64,000 bases of DNA from Acidobacteriota bacterium (GTDB taxonomy: Bacteria > Acidobacteriota > Blastocatellia > Pyrinomonadales > Pyrinomonadaceae), in NCBI GenBank assembly GCA_019242475.1, contig JAFAVK010000015.1, positions 51,834 through 115,833 on the forward strand, given 5' to 3'. The notes beneath the pieces were generated by a model, which worked only from the letters and a program-made list of their open reading frames with translations, was not told the DNA's origin and did not search any database. The position numbers were made by a program, and so were the translations under genes. Of this stretch, positions 23,240 to 31,369 are shown piece after piece; within the stretch, counting starts at the first letter, position 1; the number at the start of each line of letters is the position of its first letter.

Positions 23240-23596
23240 GCGCGGCCATTTCGACGCCGCGGGAAGCCGTTCCGACGCCTCGGAATGCTATTCCCACGCC
23301 TCGGAATGCTATTCCCACGCCTCGGAATGGCATTCCGAGGCGTGGGAATAGCATTCCGTCGCGTGGTAACGCCATTCCCGCACGGCGTAATGCCATTACG
23401 TCGCGTGGGAATGGCATTCCGTCGCGCGGGAATGGCGTTACGTCGCGGTGTAATGCCATTACATCGGCGCGTAATGGCGTTACGCCGCGACGTAATGGCG
23501 TTGCGGTGCGACGGGAAAACATTCCCACGCTGCGGGAAACGATTCCGTTCAGGCGGGAAGGCGTTCCGACGAGACGGAAAACGGTTTCGGCGAGGC
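23240..23596. repeat. Array of 17 degenerate 21-bp palindromic repeats
   Basis: Exact 21-bp spacing is kept from 23240 to 23596. Each unit starts with a dyad about 13 bp long, for example GGAATGGCATTCC at 23408, followed by an 8-bp GC-rich linker. Two core types occur, GGAA...TTCC and GTAA...TTAC, and the two ends change together in most units (for example 23387, 23450, 23471 are GTAA/TTAC), so symmetry is conserved while sequence is not. Because 21 is a multiple of 3, frames stay open through it on both strands, encoding heptapeptide repeats. I do not regard these as proven genes. It fills the convergent gap between the response regulator and the hybrid kinase. Confidence 0.9.
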
Positions 23597-23610
23597 GTTG
23601 TCGCACTCGG

Positions 23611-23655
23611 CCGTAAAAAAGGGCCGCGACGTTGGCCGCGGCCCTTCTCTCTTTT
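23611..23655 (-). terminator. Intrinsic terminator of the hybrid kinase gene
   Basis: Perfect 10-bp stem (23619-23628 with 23637-23646), 8-nt loop, six T on the minus-strand side and a pyrimidine tract CTCTCTTTT on the plus side. Good for the minus-strand kinase, and possibly bidirectional. Confidence 0.75.
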
Positions 23656-23677
23656 CCCTTCCCCTCGCTCGAAAACT

Positions 23678-25669
23678 TCAGGCGGCCACAATCCCCTGGC
23701 GGCCGGACTCGCCGCGGCGTGCGACCTCGCGGGCGATGGCGAGGATTTGGGCGGTGTCGAAGGGCTTGGCGATGACCCAGTCCACCCGCGCGGCCTGCCG
23801 CTCGCTCGAACCGACGGCCTCGCCCCAGCCGGTGACGACCGCGACCGGAATCTTCTCGTCCAGCTCGCGGACGGCGTGCGCCAGCTCCCAGCCGCTCATC
23901 CCCTGCATCCCGAGGTCTGTGAAGAGCGCGTCGAAGGCCGAGCCGTCGCCGAACTTCTCCAGCGCCTCGCGCCCGCTCGAAGCCAGCTCGACGTGATAGC
24001 CCTCGCTCTCAAGGATGTCGGCGAGCAGCTCGCGCACGTTCTCCTCGTCGTCCACGACGAGGATGCGCGTCGCGCCCGGGCGCTGCGGGACGAGCGCGAT
24101 GGCCGGCGCCTCTGCGGCCGGCTCCTGCGGCGCGGCGGCCCCGGCCGCGGGCAGCCTGACGCGGAAGGTCGTGCCCTTGCCGACCTCGGACTCGGCCTCG
24201 ATGCCGCCCTCGTGGCGCCGGATGATGCCGTAGGAGACGGCAAGCCCGAGCCCCATCCCGGCCTTCCCCTTCGTCGTGAAGAACGGGTCGAAGACGCGCG
24301 AGCGCACCTCCTCGGCCATGCCCGTCCCCGTGTCGGCCACGGCGATCTCGACCTGCCCGGCGGCCTCGCGCGTCGAGAGCGTGAGCGTCCCGCCCTGCGG
24401 CATCGCGTCCACGGCGTTGAAGACGAGGTTGACCAGGACTTCGCGCAGCTCCGACTCGTCGCCCATCACGCGCGCCTCGTCCGAGCCGAGTTGCAGCTCC
24501 AGACTGATGTGGACGCCCTCGGACTCGGCGCGGCTCTTCCAGCGCGGCCGCGTGATCTCGCGCACGTCGAGGAGGAGCTGGTCAACGTCCACCGGCTGGA
24601 AGTCGTGGTCGCGGCGCTGGCGCGCGAAGTCCTGGATGCGCTTGATGGTCTTGGCGCCGTCCTTCGCCGTCTTGATGATGAGCTTCAGCCCGGCCTCGAT
24701 GCGCTCGGGGTCTTTCGCGCCGAGCAGGAGCTGCGCGCGGCCGAGGATGCCCGCGAGCGTGTTGTTGAAGTCGTGCGCGACGCCCGACGCGAGTTCGCCC
24801 AACGCCGAAAGCTTTTCGATCTGCGCGTACTGCTCGCGGATGCGCTCCTGCTCGCTGATGTAGTGCGAAAGCTCCTCGACGTGGCGGCGGGCCTGCTCGG
24901 CCTGCTGGGCGGCGGACTCGGCGCGCGCCTCGGCGGCGGCCTCGGCCTTGGCGGCGGCCGACATCGCCTCGAGGTTGTTGAGGTAGGTGCGGTAGGTGAG
25001 GTAGGTGATGACGACGATCGGCGCGGCGGCGACCAGCGCGTAGAGGCCGACGGTCGAGAAGAGCTTGACCGTGATGCCCGCGGCCGAGGCGCCGCCGAAG
25101 TAGGTGATCGAAGTCCAGAGGTACCGGTTGCGCCACGTCACCCAGAGCGGCTCGTTCGCCTTGAGCGCGGTCTGCGCCGAGACGATGGCGGTGTTGACGA
25201 CGTACTGCACGAGCGCCATCACGCAGAGCGCGCCGGCGAAGGTGGCCGAGAACTCGCCCCGCGCCAGCGCCGTCACGTCGCCGTAGACGAGCGTCAGCAC
25301 GGCGTAGGTGACGAGCGTCGAGAGCCCCATCATCGCCCCGTTGAAGGTGCTGGTGAAGAAGCTGATCGGCGGCCGCACGAAGCGCGAGGCGATGAAGATC
25401 TCCGCCGCGCCGAGCAGCACCGCCACCTCGCCGCCGTAGAGCAGCATGACGAGGAAGATGAGGGCGTCGGAGAACGAAATCTTCCCCGAGGCCGTGCGCG
25501 GGATGGGGACGCAGAGGCGCGAGCTGACGAAGAGCGTGAAGAGGACGAGCGGCACCAGCCGCAGGTCGAGCCGCCGGACGGGCAGGCTCGCCGCCGCGTA
25601 GAGCAGGACGGCCGCGCCCGCGACGATGAACGTCCACATGTACGGCTTGACGTAACGTTGCGTCGGCAT
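23678..25669 (-). CDS. Membrane hybrid histidine kinase with C-terminal receiver
   Basis: About 663 residues. The N-terminal 240 residues form several hydrophobic helices resembling a MASE-type membrane sensor. A coiled-coil stretch rich in Ala/Glu follows, then HisKA with the phospho-acceptor in GVAHDFNNTLAGILGRAQ, HATPase_c (NLVFNAVDAMPQGG, DTGTGMAEE, GLGLAVSYGI), and a C-terminal REC (VVDDEE, phospho-acceptor Asp in LFTDLGMQGMSG, KPF). I use the ATG at 25669. A TTG at 25696 that overlaps the stop of the preceding gene (TTGA) is an alternative. It is co-directional with the GNAT gene and ends at a good terminator facing the palindrome array. Confidence 0.92.
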   Translation of the reverse strand: MPTQRYVKPYMWTFIVAGAAVLLYAAASLPVRRLDLRLVPLVLFTLFVSSRLCVPIPRTASGKISFSDALIFLVMLLYGGEVAVLLGAAEIFIASRFVRPPISFFTSTFNGAMMGLSTLVTYAVLTLVYGDVTALARGEFSATFAGALCVMALVQYVVNTAIVSAQTALKANEPLWVTWRNRYLWTSITYFGGASAAGITVKLFSTVGLYALVAAAPIVVITYLTYRTYLNNLEAMSAAAKAEAAAEARAESAAQQAEQARRHVEELSHYISEQERIREQYAQIEKLSALGELASGVAHDFNNTLAGILGRAQLLLGAKDPERIEAGLKLIIKTAKDGAKTIKRIQDFARQRRDHDFQPVDVDQLLLDVREITRPRWKSRAESEGVHISLELQLGSDEARVMGDESELREVLVNLVFNAVDAMPQGGTLTLSTREAAGQVEIAVADTGTGMAEEVRSRVFDPFFTTKGKAGMGLGLAVSYGIIRRHEGGIEAESEVGKGTTFRVRLPAAGAAAPQEPAAEAPAIALVPQRPGATRILVVDDEENVRELLADILESEGYHVELASSGREALEKFGDGSAFDALFTDLGMQGMSGWELAHAVRELDEKIPVAVVTGWGEAVGSSERQAARVDWVIAKPFDTAQILAIAREVARRGESGRQGIVAA

Positions 25670-25692
25670 AGGAGAGATGTAGGTCGGCGGAA

Positions 25693-26604
25693 TCAATTAC
25701 CCCGTTCGAGGAAGACCGTGTCGAAGCGGCCGCGCAGCTTGTAGCCGGCTTTGTTGAAGAGCGCCTGCGCGGCGAAGTTCTGCTCGTTGACGAGCGCGCT
25801 CACGCACTTCGTCTGCTCAAGCATGGCGCGGCCGAGCTGCGCGATGCAGCGCAGCCCCAGGCCCTGCTGGCGGCTGGCCGGCTCCACGTAGACGCCTTCG
25901 AGGTAGATGCACTCGGGCGTCTCGGAGACGACGTCGGCCTTGAAGAGCAGCTCCCCGCCCTCGGCCAGCACCCAGACGCGGCCGTGCTCGATGCGGCGCG
26001 CGCAGCGCATGCGGAAGCCGTGCAGGTCAACGTCGATGGGGTTGACGCCGCTCTCCTCGTAGGCCATCGCCGCGTGGACGGGCATCACCAGCAGCAGGTC
26101 GTCGAGCGTGGCGGGGCGCAAGCCGCCGACGGGCTCGCGCGCCGAGACCGGCCAGCGCAGCTCGTAGAGCAGCTCGCGCGAGAAGAGGCGCGGCGGCTGC
26201 CCCGCCGGCGCGTAGTGCTCCCAGAAGCGGCCGACCAGCGCCTCCTCGCCGAGGATCATGTGCGCGCGCTGCTCGCCCTGCGCGATGCGCGCGAACGCCC
26301 TGAGCGCCGGCGCCGTGTCGGCCGCGACGTAGACGGCGTGGCCGACGAGCGCGACGCCTTCGAGCCTCCCCTCGGCGTCGCGGCAGGCGTGGAACGTGCC
26401 GCGGTTGAAAGGGCTCTCGAAGCCGTTGTCGCGGATGAGCCCGCTCATGATGACGGCCTGCGCCGGGCGGCCCGAAAGGAAGTCGAGCACCTCCGACTCC
26501 GGGTGGCTCTCGGTGAGCGGGTGGACGAGCGGCGTCGCTCCCACCCGCTCGGGGCGCGCGGGCGCCGCCACTCCCTGCGTCTTCAACTCCTTCAACTGGG
26601 GCAT
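25693..26604 (-). CDS. GNAT-family N-acetyltransferase
   Basis: The 303-residue product has a C-terminal GNAT domain (YLEGVYVEPASRQQGLGLRCIAQLGRAML, the acetyl-CoA loop) ending in LVNEQNFAAQALFNKAGYK. A less conserved N-terminal half (about 1-150) resembles the extra domain found in DUF4081-type GNATs. The start is set by AGGAGA 9 nt before ATG 26604; the open frame extends 28 codons further without a ribosome site. The acceptor substrate is unknown. Its stop overlaps a possible TTG start of the downstream kinase. Confidence 0.88.
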   Translation of the reverse strand: MPQLKELKTQGVAAPARPERVGATPLVHPLTESHPESEVLDFLSGRPAQAVIMSGLIRDNGFESPFNRGTFHACRDAEGRLEGVALVGHAVYVAADTAPALRAFARIAQGEQRAHMILGEEALVGRFWEHYAPAGQPPRLFSRELLYELRWPVSAREPVGGLRPATLDDLLLVMPVHAAMAYEESGVNPIDVDLHGFRMRCARRIEHGRVWVLAEGGELLFKADVVSETPECIYLEGVYVEPASRQQGLGLRCIAQLGRAMLEQTKCVSALVNEQNFAAQALFNKAGYKLRGRFDTVFLERGN

Positions 26605-26684
26605 CGCCTCTCTCCTAAAGTTGGCGTTCACTCCGGCGCGCGGCGGCTCGGGGGGCCGCCGTGGCGCGCGTCTCACTTGTAGGT

Positions 26685-28682
26685 TCACTTGTAGTCGGGG
26701 CTGTCGCCACCCGCTTCGGGCGTGGGCGGCGGTGCCTTCATGGCGTCGCCGCTGACCGCCGCCGACAGCGCCTGCATCGCCGCGTCGGCGTCGAGCGTGC
26801 CGTCGCTGGCGAAGACGCCGTCGCCGAAGACCAAGTGGTCGCTGGCGAAGACGCCCGCCGCCGCGAAGCCGTCGCTGGCGAAGACGCCCGAACCGACGAA
26901 GACCGTCCCGCCGCCGAGCGGCTGCCCGTTGCTCACGAGGGCGTTGTCGCTGGCGAAGACGCCCGAGGTGAAGAACGAACGGTCGCTGGCGAAGACGCCG
27001 TCGGAGGCGAAGACGCCGTCGCTGGCGAAGACGCCGAGGCCGTAGACCTTCTGGTAGGCGGTGACGAGGTCTGTGCCGGTCGCGTAGCCGTACTTGATGA
27101 CGATGCCCTGCGACCAGTTGAAGGTCTCGCCCGCGATTGTGCTCTGCGGCACGGGCGCCGCGGCGGAGGTGAGCAGCGGCGCGCCGAGCGGCGTCAGCGC
27201 CGACAGGTCGCGCCGCACGAGCCTCGCCAGGCGGACGGCGCCTTCGACGTTCAGCTCGCCCGCGCCCTGCTCCAGAAGGTTCGCGCCCGCGAGCGGCTGC
27301 GACGTGTACATCAGGAGCGTCTTGACGAGGTTCGGCGTCAGGGTCGGGTTGGCCTGAAGCATGAGCGCCGCCGCGCCCGCCACCGCGGGCGTCGCCATCG
27401 AAGTGCCGTTCAGGTACATCATCCGGCGCTTGTCGGAGTTGCTCACGCCCGCGTCCAGCTCGGGGTGGTGCGTGATGAGGAAGTTGTCCTCCGCCGCCGC
27501 GTCGATGATCTTGTTGCCGGGCGCGACGAGGTCGGGCTTGACGAGGTTGTCGTAGTGGCGCACGCCGAGCGCGTCAGTCCAACCGCCGCGCGTGGGGCCG
27601 CGCGAGCTGTACGAGGCGATGGCGTCGTCCGAGCGGGCGTCGGTGCCGAAGGTGTTGGTCGCGCCGACGGTGATGGCCGAGGGCTCGTCGCCGGGCGAGT
27701 GGATGGCGCCGTAGAGCTTCGCCCCCGAGGCGTCCTTCCCGTTGTTGCCGGCGGCGGCCACGACCACGACGCCCGCGTCAACCAGCTTGCGGACGGCCTT
27801 GCAGACGGGGTCGTTCTTGTAGGACTCGACCGCCGCGCCGCCGAGGCTCATGTTGACGACGCGGATGTTGTAGAGGGCGCGGTTCTGGTAGACCCAGTCG
27901 AGCGCGCTCAGGATGTAGGAGACGCGCCCCGAGCCCTGCGCGTTCAAGACGCGCAGGTTGATGATGTTCGCGTTCGGCGCGATGCCGACGTAATCGGCGT
28001 GCGAGATACGGCCGTTGCCGGCGACGATGCCCGCGACGTGCGTCCCGTGCCCGAAGGGGTCGTCGGTGCGCCCCTCGCCGGTGAAGTCCACGCTCTTGAC
28101 GACGCGCAGGCCGTTGCCCTTGCCGTCGAGGAAGGCCGTGTGGCCCGTGTCGATGCCGGAGTCGAGGACGGCGATGCCGATGCCCGTGCCGTCGAGCCCG
28201 GTCACGTTGGTGCCCGCCGGCTCGCGCACGTCATCCGTCCCCGTCGTGCGCGAGACGTGGCCGAAGCCGTTCGTCTCGCGGTCGAGGGAGACGAAGCGCA
28301 CCCCCTTCTGCTCCGACAGGCGCTCGACGAGCCGCGCCGGGAGTTCGAGGACGCGCGCGCCCAGCGTTTCGAAGCGGCCGCGGGTCTTCACCTCGCCGCC
28401 GAGCTTCGAGGCGAGCAGCGCGTCGAGCCCCGCGCGCTCCTGCACGATGACGCGGACGCGCCGCGCCGCCGACTCGGGGTCACGCGCCAGCTCAAGCAGG
28501 TCGGGGGAGACTCTGTCGGCGGGCTCGTCCTCCCGGGCCGCGGCAGTGGGGACTGCGCGCACGACCTTCAGCCCGGCCCGGCTCGCGCCGCCGGGCGCGA
28601 GTCCCGAGCCCGCAAGACACAGCAGCGCCAGCAGAGAGACGAGCGCCGCCGCCGTGTACGTTCTAACCTGTTTCACCTTCAT
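26685..28682 (-). CDS. Secreted subtilisin-like (S8) protease with GVFASD hexapeptide tail
   Basis: The 665 residues comprise a signal peptide (MKVKQVRTYTAAALVSLLALLCLAG), a propeptide region (about 50-150), and the S8 catalytic domain with the triad in VLDSGIDTGH (Asp), GHGTHVAGI (His) and LNGTSMATPAVAG (Ser), plus the oxyanion Asn in AAAGNNGK. The last 140 residues are unusual: seven copies of GVFASD, the first three in direct tandem. At DNA level these form 18-bp direct repeats between about 26800 and 27050. The ATG has GGAG 4 nt upstream. A paralogue follows at 28931 with a different hexapeptide tail. Likely extracellular or periplasmic. Confidence 0.93.
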   Translation of the reverse strand: MKVKQVRTYTAAALVSLLALLCLAGSGLAPGGASRAGLKVVRAVPTAAAREDEPADRVSPDLLELARDPESAARRVRVIVQERAGLDALLASKLGGEVKTRGRFETLGARVLELPARLVERLSEQKGVRFVSLDRETNGFGHVSRTTGTDDVREPAGTNVTGLDGTGIGIAVLDSGIDTGHTAFLDGKGNGLRVVKSVDFTGEGRTDDPFGHGTHVAGIVAGNGRISHADYVGIAPNANIINLRVLNAQGSGRVSYILSALDWVYQNRALYNIRVVNMSLGGAAVESYKNDPVCKAVRKLVDAGVVVVAAAGNNGKDASGAKLYGAIHSPGDEPSAITVGATNTFGTDARSDDAIASYSSRGPTRGGWTDALGVRHYDNLVKPDLVAPGNKIIDAAAEDNFLITHHPELDAGVSNSDKRRMMYLNGTSMATPAVAGAAALMLQANPTLTPNLVKTLLMYTSQPLAGANLLEQGAGELNVEGAVRLARLVRRDLSALTPLGAPLLTSAAAPVPQSTIAGETFNWSQGIVIKYGYATGTDLVTAYQKVYGLGVFASDGVFASDGVFASDRSFFTSGVFASDNALVSNGQPLGGGTVFVGSGVFASDGFAAAGVFASDHLVFGDGVFASDGTLDADAAMQALSAAVSGDAMKAPPPTPEAGGDSPDYK

Positions 28683-28770
28683 CACACTCCAGTTCGGTGC
28701 GTGCCGGATGTACTACGGACGGGAGCCGGCATGACCGCGTGCTTCTTCGGTGCGAGGGATATCGGGACGC

Positions 28771-28816
28771 ACCTGTCACAACCTGTCAGGGGGTCGGCGC
28801 CGGACGCGTCCGGCGC
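28771..28816. promoter_or_regulatory. Direct repeat plus 20-bp perfect palindrome between the two proteases
   Basis: ACCTGTCA occurs twice in tandem at 28771-28789. GCGCCGGACG-CGTCCGGCGC, a perfect 20-bp palindrome, follows at 28797-28816. The site is 90-115 nt upstream of the first protease start and 115-160 nt downstream of the second protease stop. Operator or termination structure; neither is shown. Confidence 0.35.
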
Positions 28817-28930
28817 GGGGCTTAAATTTTAGAGAGATGGCCTCGGACGTTCTCGGGGAGAGATTCATCCGGGGAGAGAAGAGGATATCAAGTATCCGCC
28901 CTGCCCCGTGCTTCGTCAATACGCTAGCGC

Positions 28931-30886
28931 TCATTTCATGCACGGCGTCTCGTCCCCCTCGACCAGAGTTGACTGCGCCCGCAGGTTCGCGTCGCCGGCC
29001 ATGATGCCGTCGCCGCTCATCACGCCGTCGCCGCTCATCACGCCGTCGCCGGCCATCACGCCGTCGCCGCCCAGAGGCCCTTCGAGCAGCGCGGACGCGT
29101 CCATGACGGGCGTGCCGCCCGCCATCGTCGAGCCGTCGCTCGTCAACAGCCAGCGCCCGACCGTGACGCCGCCCGTCATCATCGTCGCGTTCAAGGTCTG
29201 CGTCCCGCCCGCCCCCTCGTTGACGCCCGAGCCCAACTGCGCGCCCGGCGCGTAGACCTTCTGGTAGAGCGTGTAGAGGTCAGACCCGGCCGCGTACGTG
29301 TGGTTGAGCACGAGCCCCTGCGACCACCAGAACGTCTCGCCCGCGACCGTGCTCTGCGGCACGGGCGCGCCCGAGTTGAGCAGCGGCGCGCCGAGCGGAG
29401 TCTGTGACGAGAGGTCTGTGCGGACGAGCCGCGCCAGCCGCAGCGCCCCTTCCACGTTCAGAAGCCCCGCGCCCTGCTCCAAAGTGTTGGCGCCGTAGAC
29501 CGACTGCGCCGTCAGCATCAGGAGCGCCTTGACCAGGCTCGGCGTCAGATTCGGGTTGGCTTGCAAGAGGAGCGCCGCCGCGCCCGAGACCACCGGCGCC
29601 GACATCGACGTGCCCGACAGGTACATCATCCGACGCGAGGGGGGCTGGCTCGCGTCCGCGTTCAGCTCGGGGTGCCCCGCCAGCAGCGCGTTGTTCGGCG
29701 CCGCCGCGCCGACGAGCTTGTTGCCGGGCGCGACGAGGTCGGGCTTGACGAGGTTGTCGTAGTGGCGCACGCCCGAGTCGTCCGTCCAGAAGCCGCGCGT
29801 CGGCCCGCGCGAGCTGTAGGTCGTGAGCACGTCGTCCGAGCGCGCGTTCGTCCCGAAGCTGTTCGCGGCGCCGACGGTGACGGCCGAAGGCTCGTGCCCC
29901 GGCGAGTGGATGGCGCCGTAAACCTTCTGGCCCGCGGCCCCCTTGCCGTCGTTGCCTGCGGCCGCCACGACCACGACGCCCGCGGCGACGAGACGGCGCA
30001 CGGCCTCGCACGCGGGGTCGTCGCGGTACGTGTCCACGGCCGGCGCGCCGAGGGAGAGGTTGACGACGCGAATCCTGTAGAACGCGCGGTTCTGCAAGAC
30101 CCAGTCGAGCGCCGCGAGCAGCGCCGAGGTCGTCCCCTTCCCCTCGGAGTTGAGCACGCGCAAGTTCACAATCTTCGCCGCCGGGGCGACGCCGCCGTAC
30201 GCGCCGTTCGAAGGCTTCCCGGAACCCGCGGCGATGGAGGCGACGTGCGTGCCGTGCCCGAAGGGGTCGTCGGTGCGACCCTCGCCCGTGAAGTCCACGC
30301 TCGCCGCGACGCGGCTCAGTCCCGCCGCGTCGCGGAAGACCTCGTGCCCCGCGTCCAGCCCCGAATCGACGAACGCGATTCCTATCCCTGCGCCGTCGAA
30401 CGTGGTCGTCGTCTGCAACAGCCCGAGCAGCGTGGTGTTCGTCTGCGTGCGGACGGCGGCCGTGCCCGTCGTCGTCTCGACGTGGCCGGAGACGGCGAGC
30501 GCACGGTCGGGCGAGACGTAGCGGACTTCGGAGCGCGCCGCCAGGTCGCGCAGAGAGTTCGCCGGCACACGCGCCGCCAACACGTCGAGCCCCACGAGGT
30601 TCCGCGTCACGCGCCCGCCGAGATTGGTCACGATGCCCACGAGGTTGAGCACGGAGCCGAGCAGCGTCCTCCGCGCCGTGTCGTTGTACTGGACGATGAC
30701 GTTGACCGAGCCGGACTGCGAGCCTTCGGCGAGCGCGAGCAGCTCGGGCGAGAGCTTCGAAGCGCCCCCCGAGCCGCGGGCGGCGTGCGCTCCGCCGCCC
30801 GCCGCGGCCCCGAACAGGCAGAGCGCCGCCGTCACACAGGCCGTGTAAACCCACCCGCGCAGACGACAGTGCTTCCCAGCTTTCAC
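28931..30886 (-). CDS. Secreted subtilisin-like (S8) protease with GVMSGD-type tail
   Basis: Paralogue of the neighbouring protease, 651 residues, GTG start with GGAGG 5 nt upstream. Signal peptide (GWVYTACVTAALCLFGAAAGG), propeptide, then the S8 triad in FVDSGLDAGH, GHGTHVASI and LSGTSMSAPVVSG, with AAAGNDGK for the oxyanion hole. The C-terminal region carries four tandem hexapeptides G-V/I-M-A/S-G-D. The hexad pattern is the same as the GVFASD tail of the neighbour (Gly, branched or bulky hydrophobics, small, small, Asp) but the sequence has diverged. It probably arose by gene duplication; promoters appear separate. Confidence 0.93.
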   Translation of the reverse strand: MKAGKHCRLRGWVYTACVTAALCLFGAAAGGGAHAARGSGGASKLSPELLALAEGSQSGSVNVIVQYNDTARRTLLGSVLNLVGIVTNLGGRVTRNLVGLDVLAARVPANSLRDLAARSEVRYVSPDRALAVSGHVETTTGTAAVRTQTNTTLLGLLQTTTTFDGAGIGIAFVDSGLDAGHEVFRDAAGLSRVAASVDFTGEGRTDDPFGHGTHVASIAAGSGKPSNGAYGGVAPAAKIVNLRVLNSEGKGTTSALLAALDWVLQNRAFYRIRVVNLSLGAPAVDTYRDDPACEAVRRLVAAGVVVVAAAGNDGKGAAGQKVYGAIHSPGHEPSAVTVGAANSFGTNARSDDVLTTYSSRGPTRGFWTDDSGVRHYDNLVKPDLVAPGNKLVGAAAPNNALLAGHPELNADASQPPSRRMMYLSGTSMSAPVVSGAAALLLQANPNLTPSLVKALLMLTAQSVYGANTLEQGAGLLNVEGALRLARLVRTDLSSQTPLGAPLLNSGAPVPQSTVAGETFWWSQGLVLNHTYAAGSDLYTLYQKVYAPGAQLGSGVNEGAGGTQTLNATMMTGGVTVGRWLLTSDGSTMAGGTPVMDASALLEGPLGGDGVMAGDGVMSGDGVMSGDGIMAGDANLRAQSTLVEGDETPCMK

Positions 30887-31096
30887 CTTATCCTCCTCGG
30901 AGACTGGCTTCTAACGGGACTATGGGGACTGCTTTGATGGGGCTTTGACTGGGGCGTGCAGATTTTTCTGCGCTAGGATTCGAGCAAGCCCCGTTCCACG
31001 CCCGCACCCCGAAAATCTTAAGCGGCGGCGCGGTCTGTACGCTCCGGGACGCGGCATTGTGCCGCAGGGCGTGAATCCCGCCGCTGCAATTTACAC

Positions 31097-31193
31097 GGCA
31101 AAAGGCCGTGAACCGTAAACCGCGAACGGTGACAAGTGAAAAGCTGTATTCATCTCGTCACGATTTACGGTTTACGGTTCACGGCTTTTTGCC
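31097..31193. repeat. Heptamer hairpin element, CCGTGAA/GGCAAAA families, divergent region
   Basis: Arms 31097-31133 and 31157-31193 are 37 nt with 32 pairs matching; units are CCGTGAA, CCGTAAA and GGCAAAA. It lies in the 483-nt divergent region between the second protease and the HD-GYP gene, so it is not at any gene end. The rest of that region holds only small GC-rich dyads and no gene. Confidence 0.85.
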
Positions 31194-31369
31194 TTTTGCC
31201 TTCTCCACAAGGGCTGGCATGGCCGTTGCCGGAAGGACTGCGCCCTAAAGTGAACCCCTGACAGTTTGGAGCTTCCGTTCGGGCGTCGCGGCGTGCGGGC
31301 CGGCGTCCGGGGGCGAGCTGCGCCCCGCCCAGAATGTTTCGCCTGAGCCCGTCAACGAGGGGGTTTTAA

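Noticed and set aside
23240..23596. CRISPR array
   Set aside because: Units have no constant repeat and variable spacer; the whole 21-bp unit is degenerate and no cas gene is near.
26800..27050. Direct DNA repeats as a mobile or regulatory array
   Set aside because: They are the 18-bp codons of the GVFASD tail in an intact protease frame.
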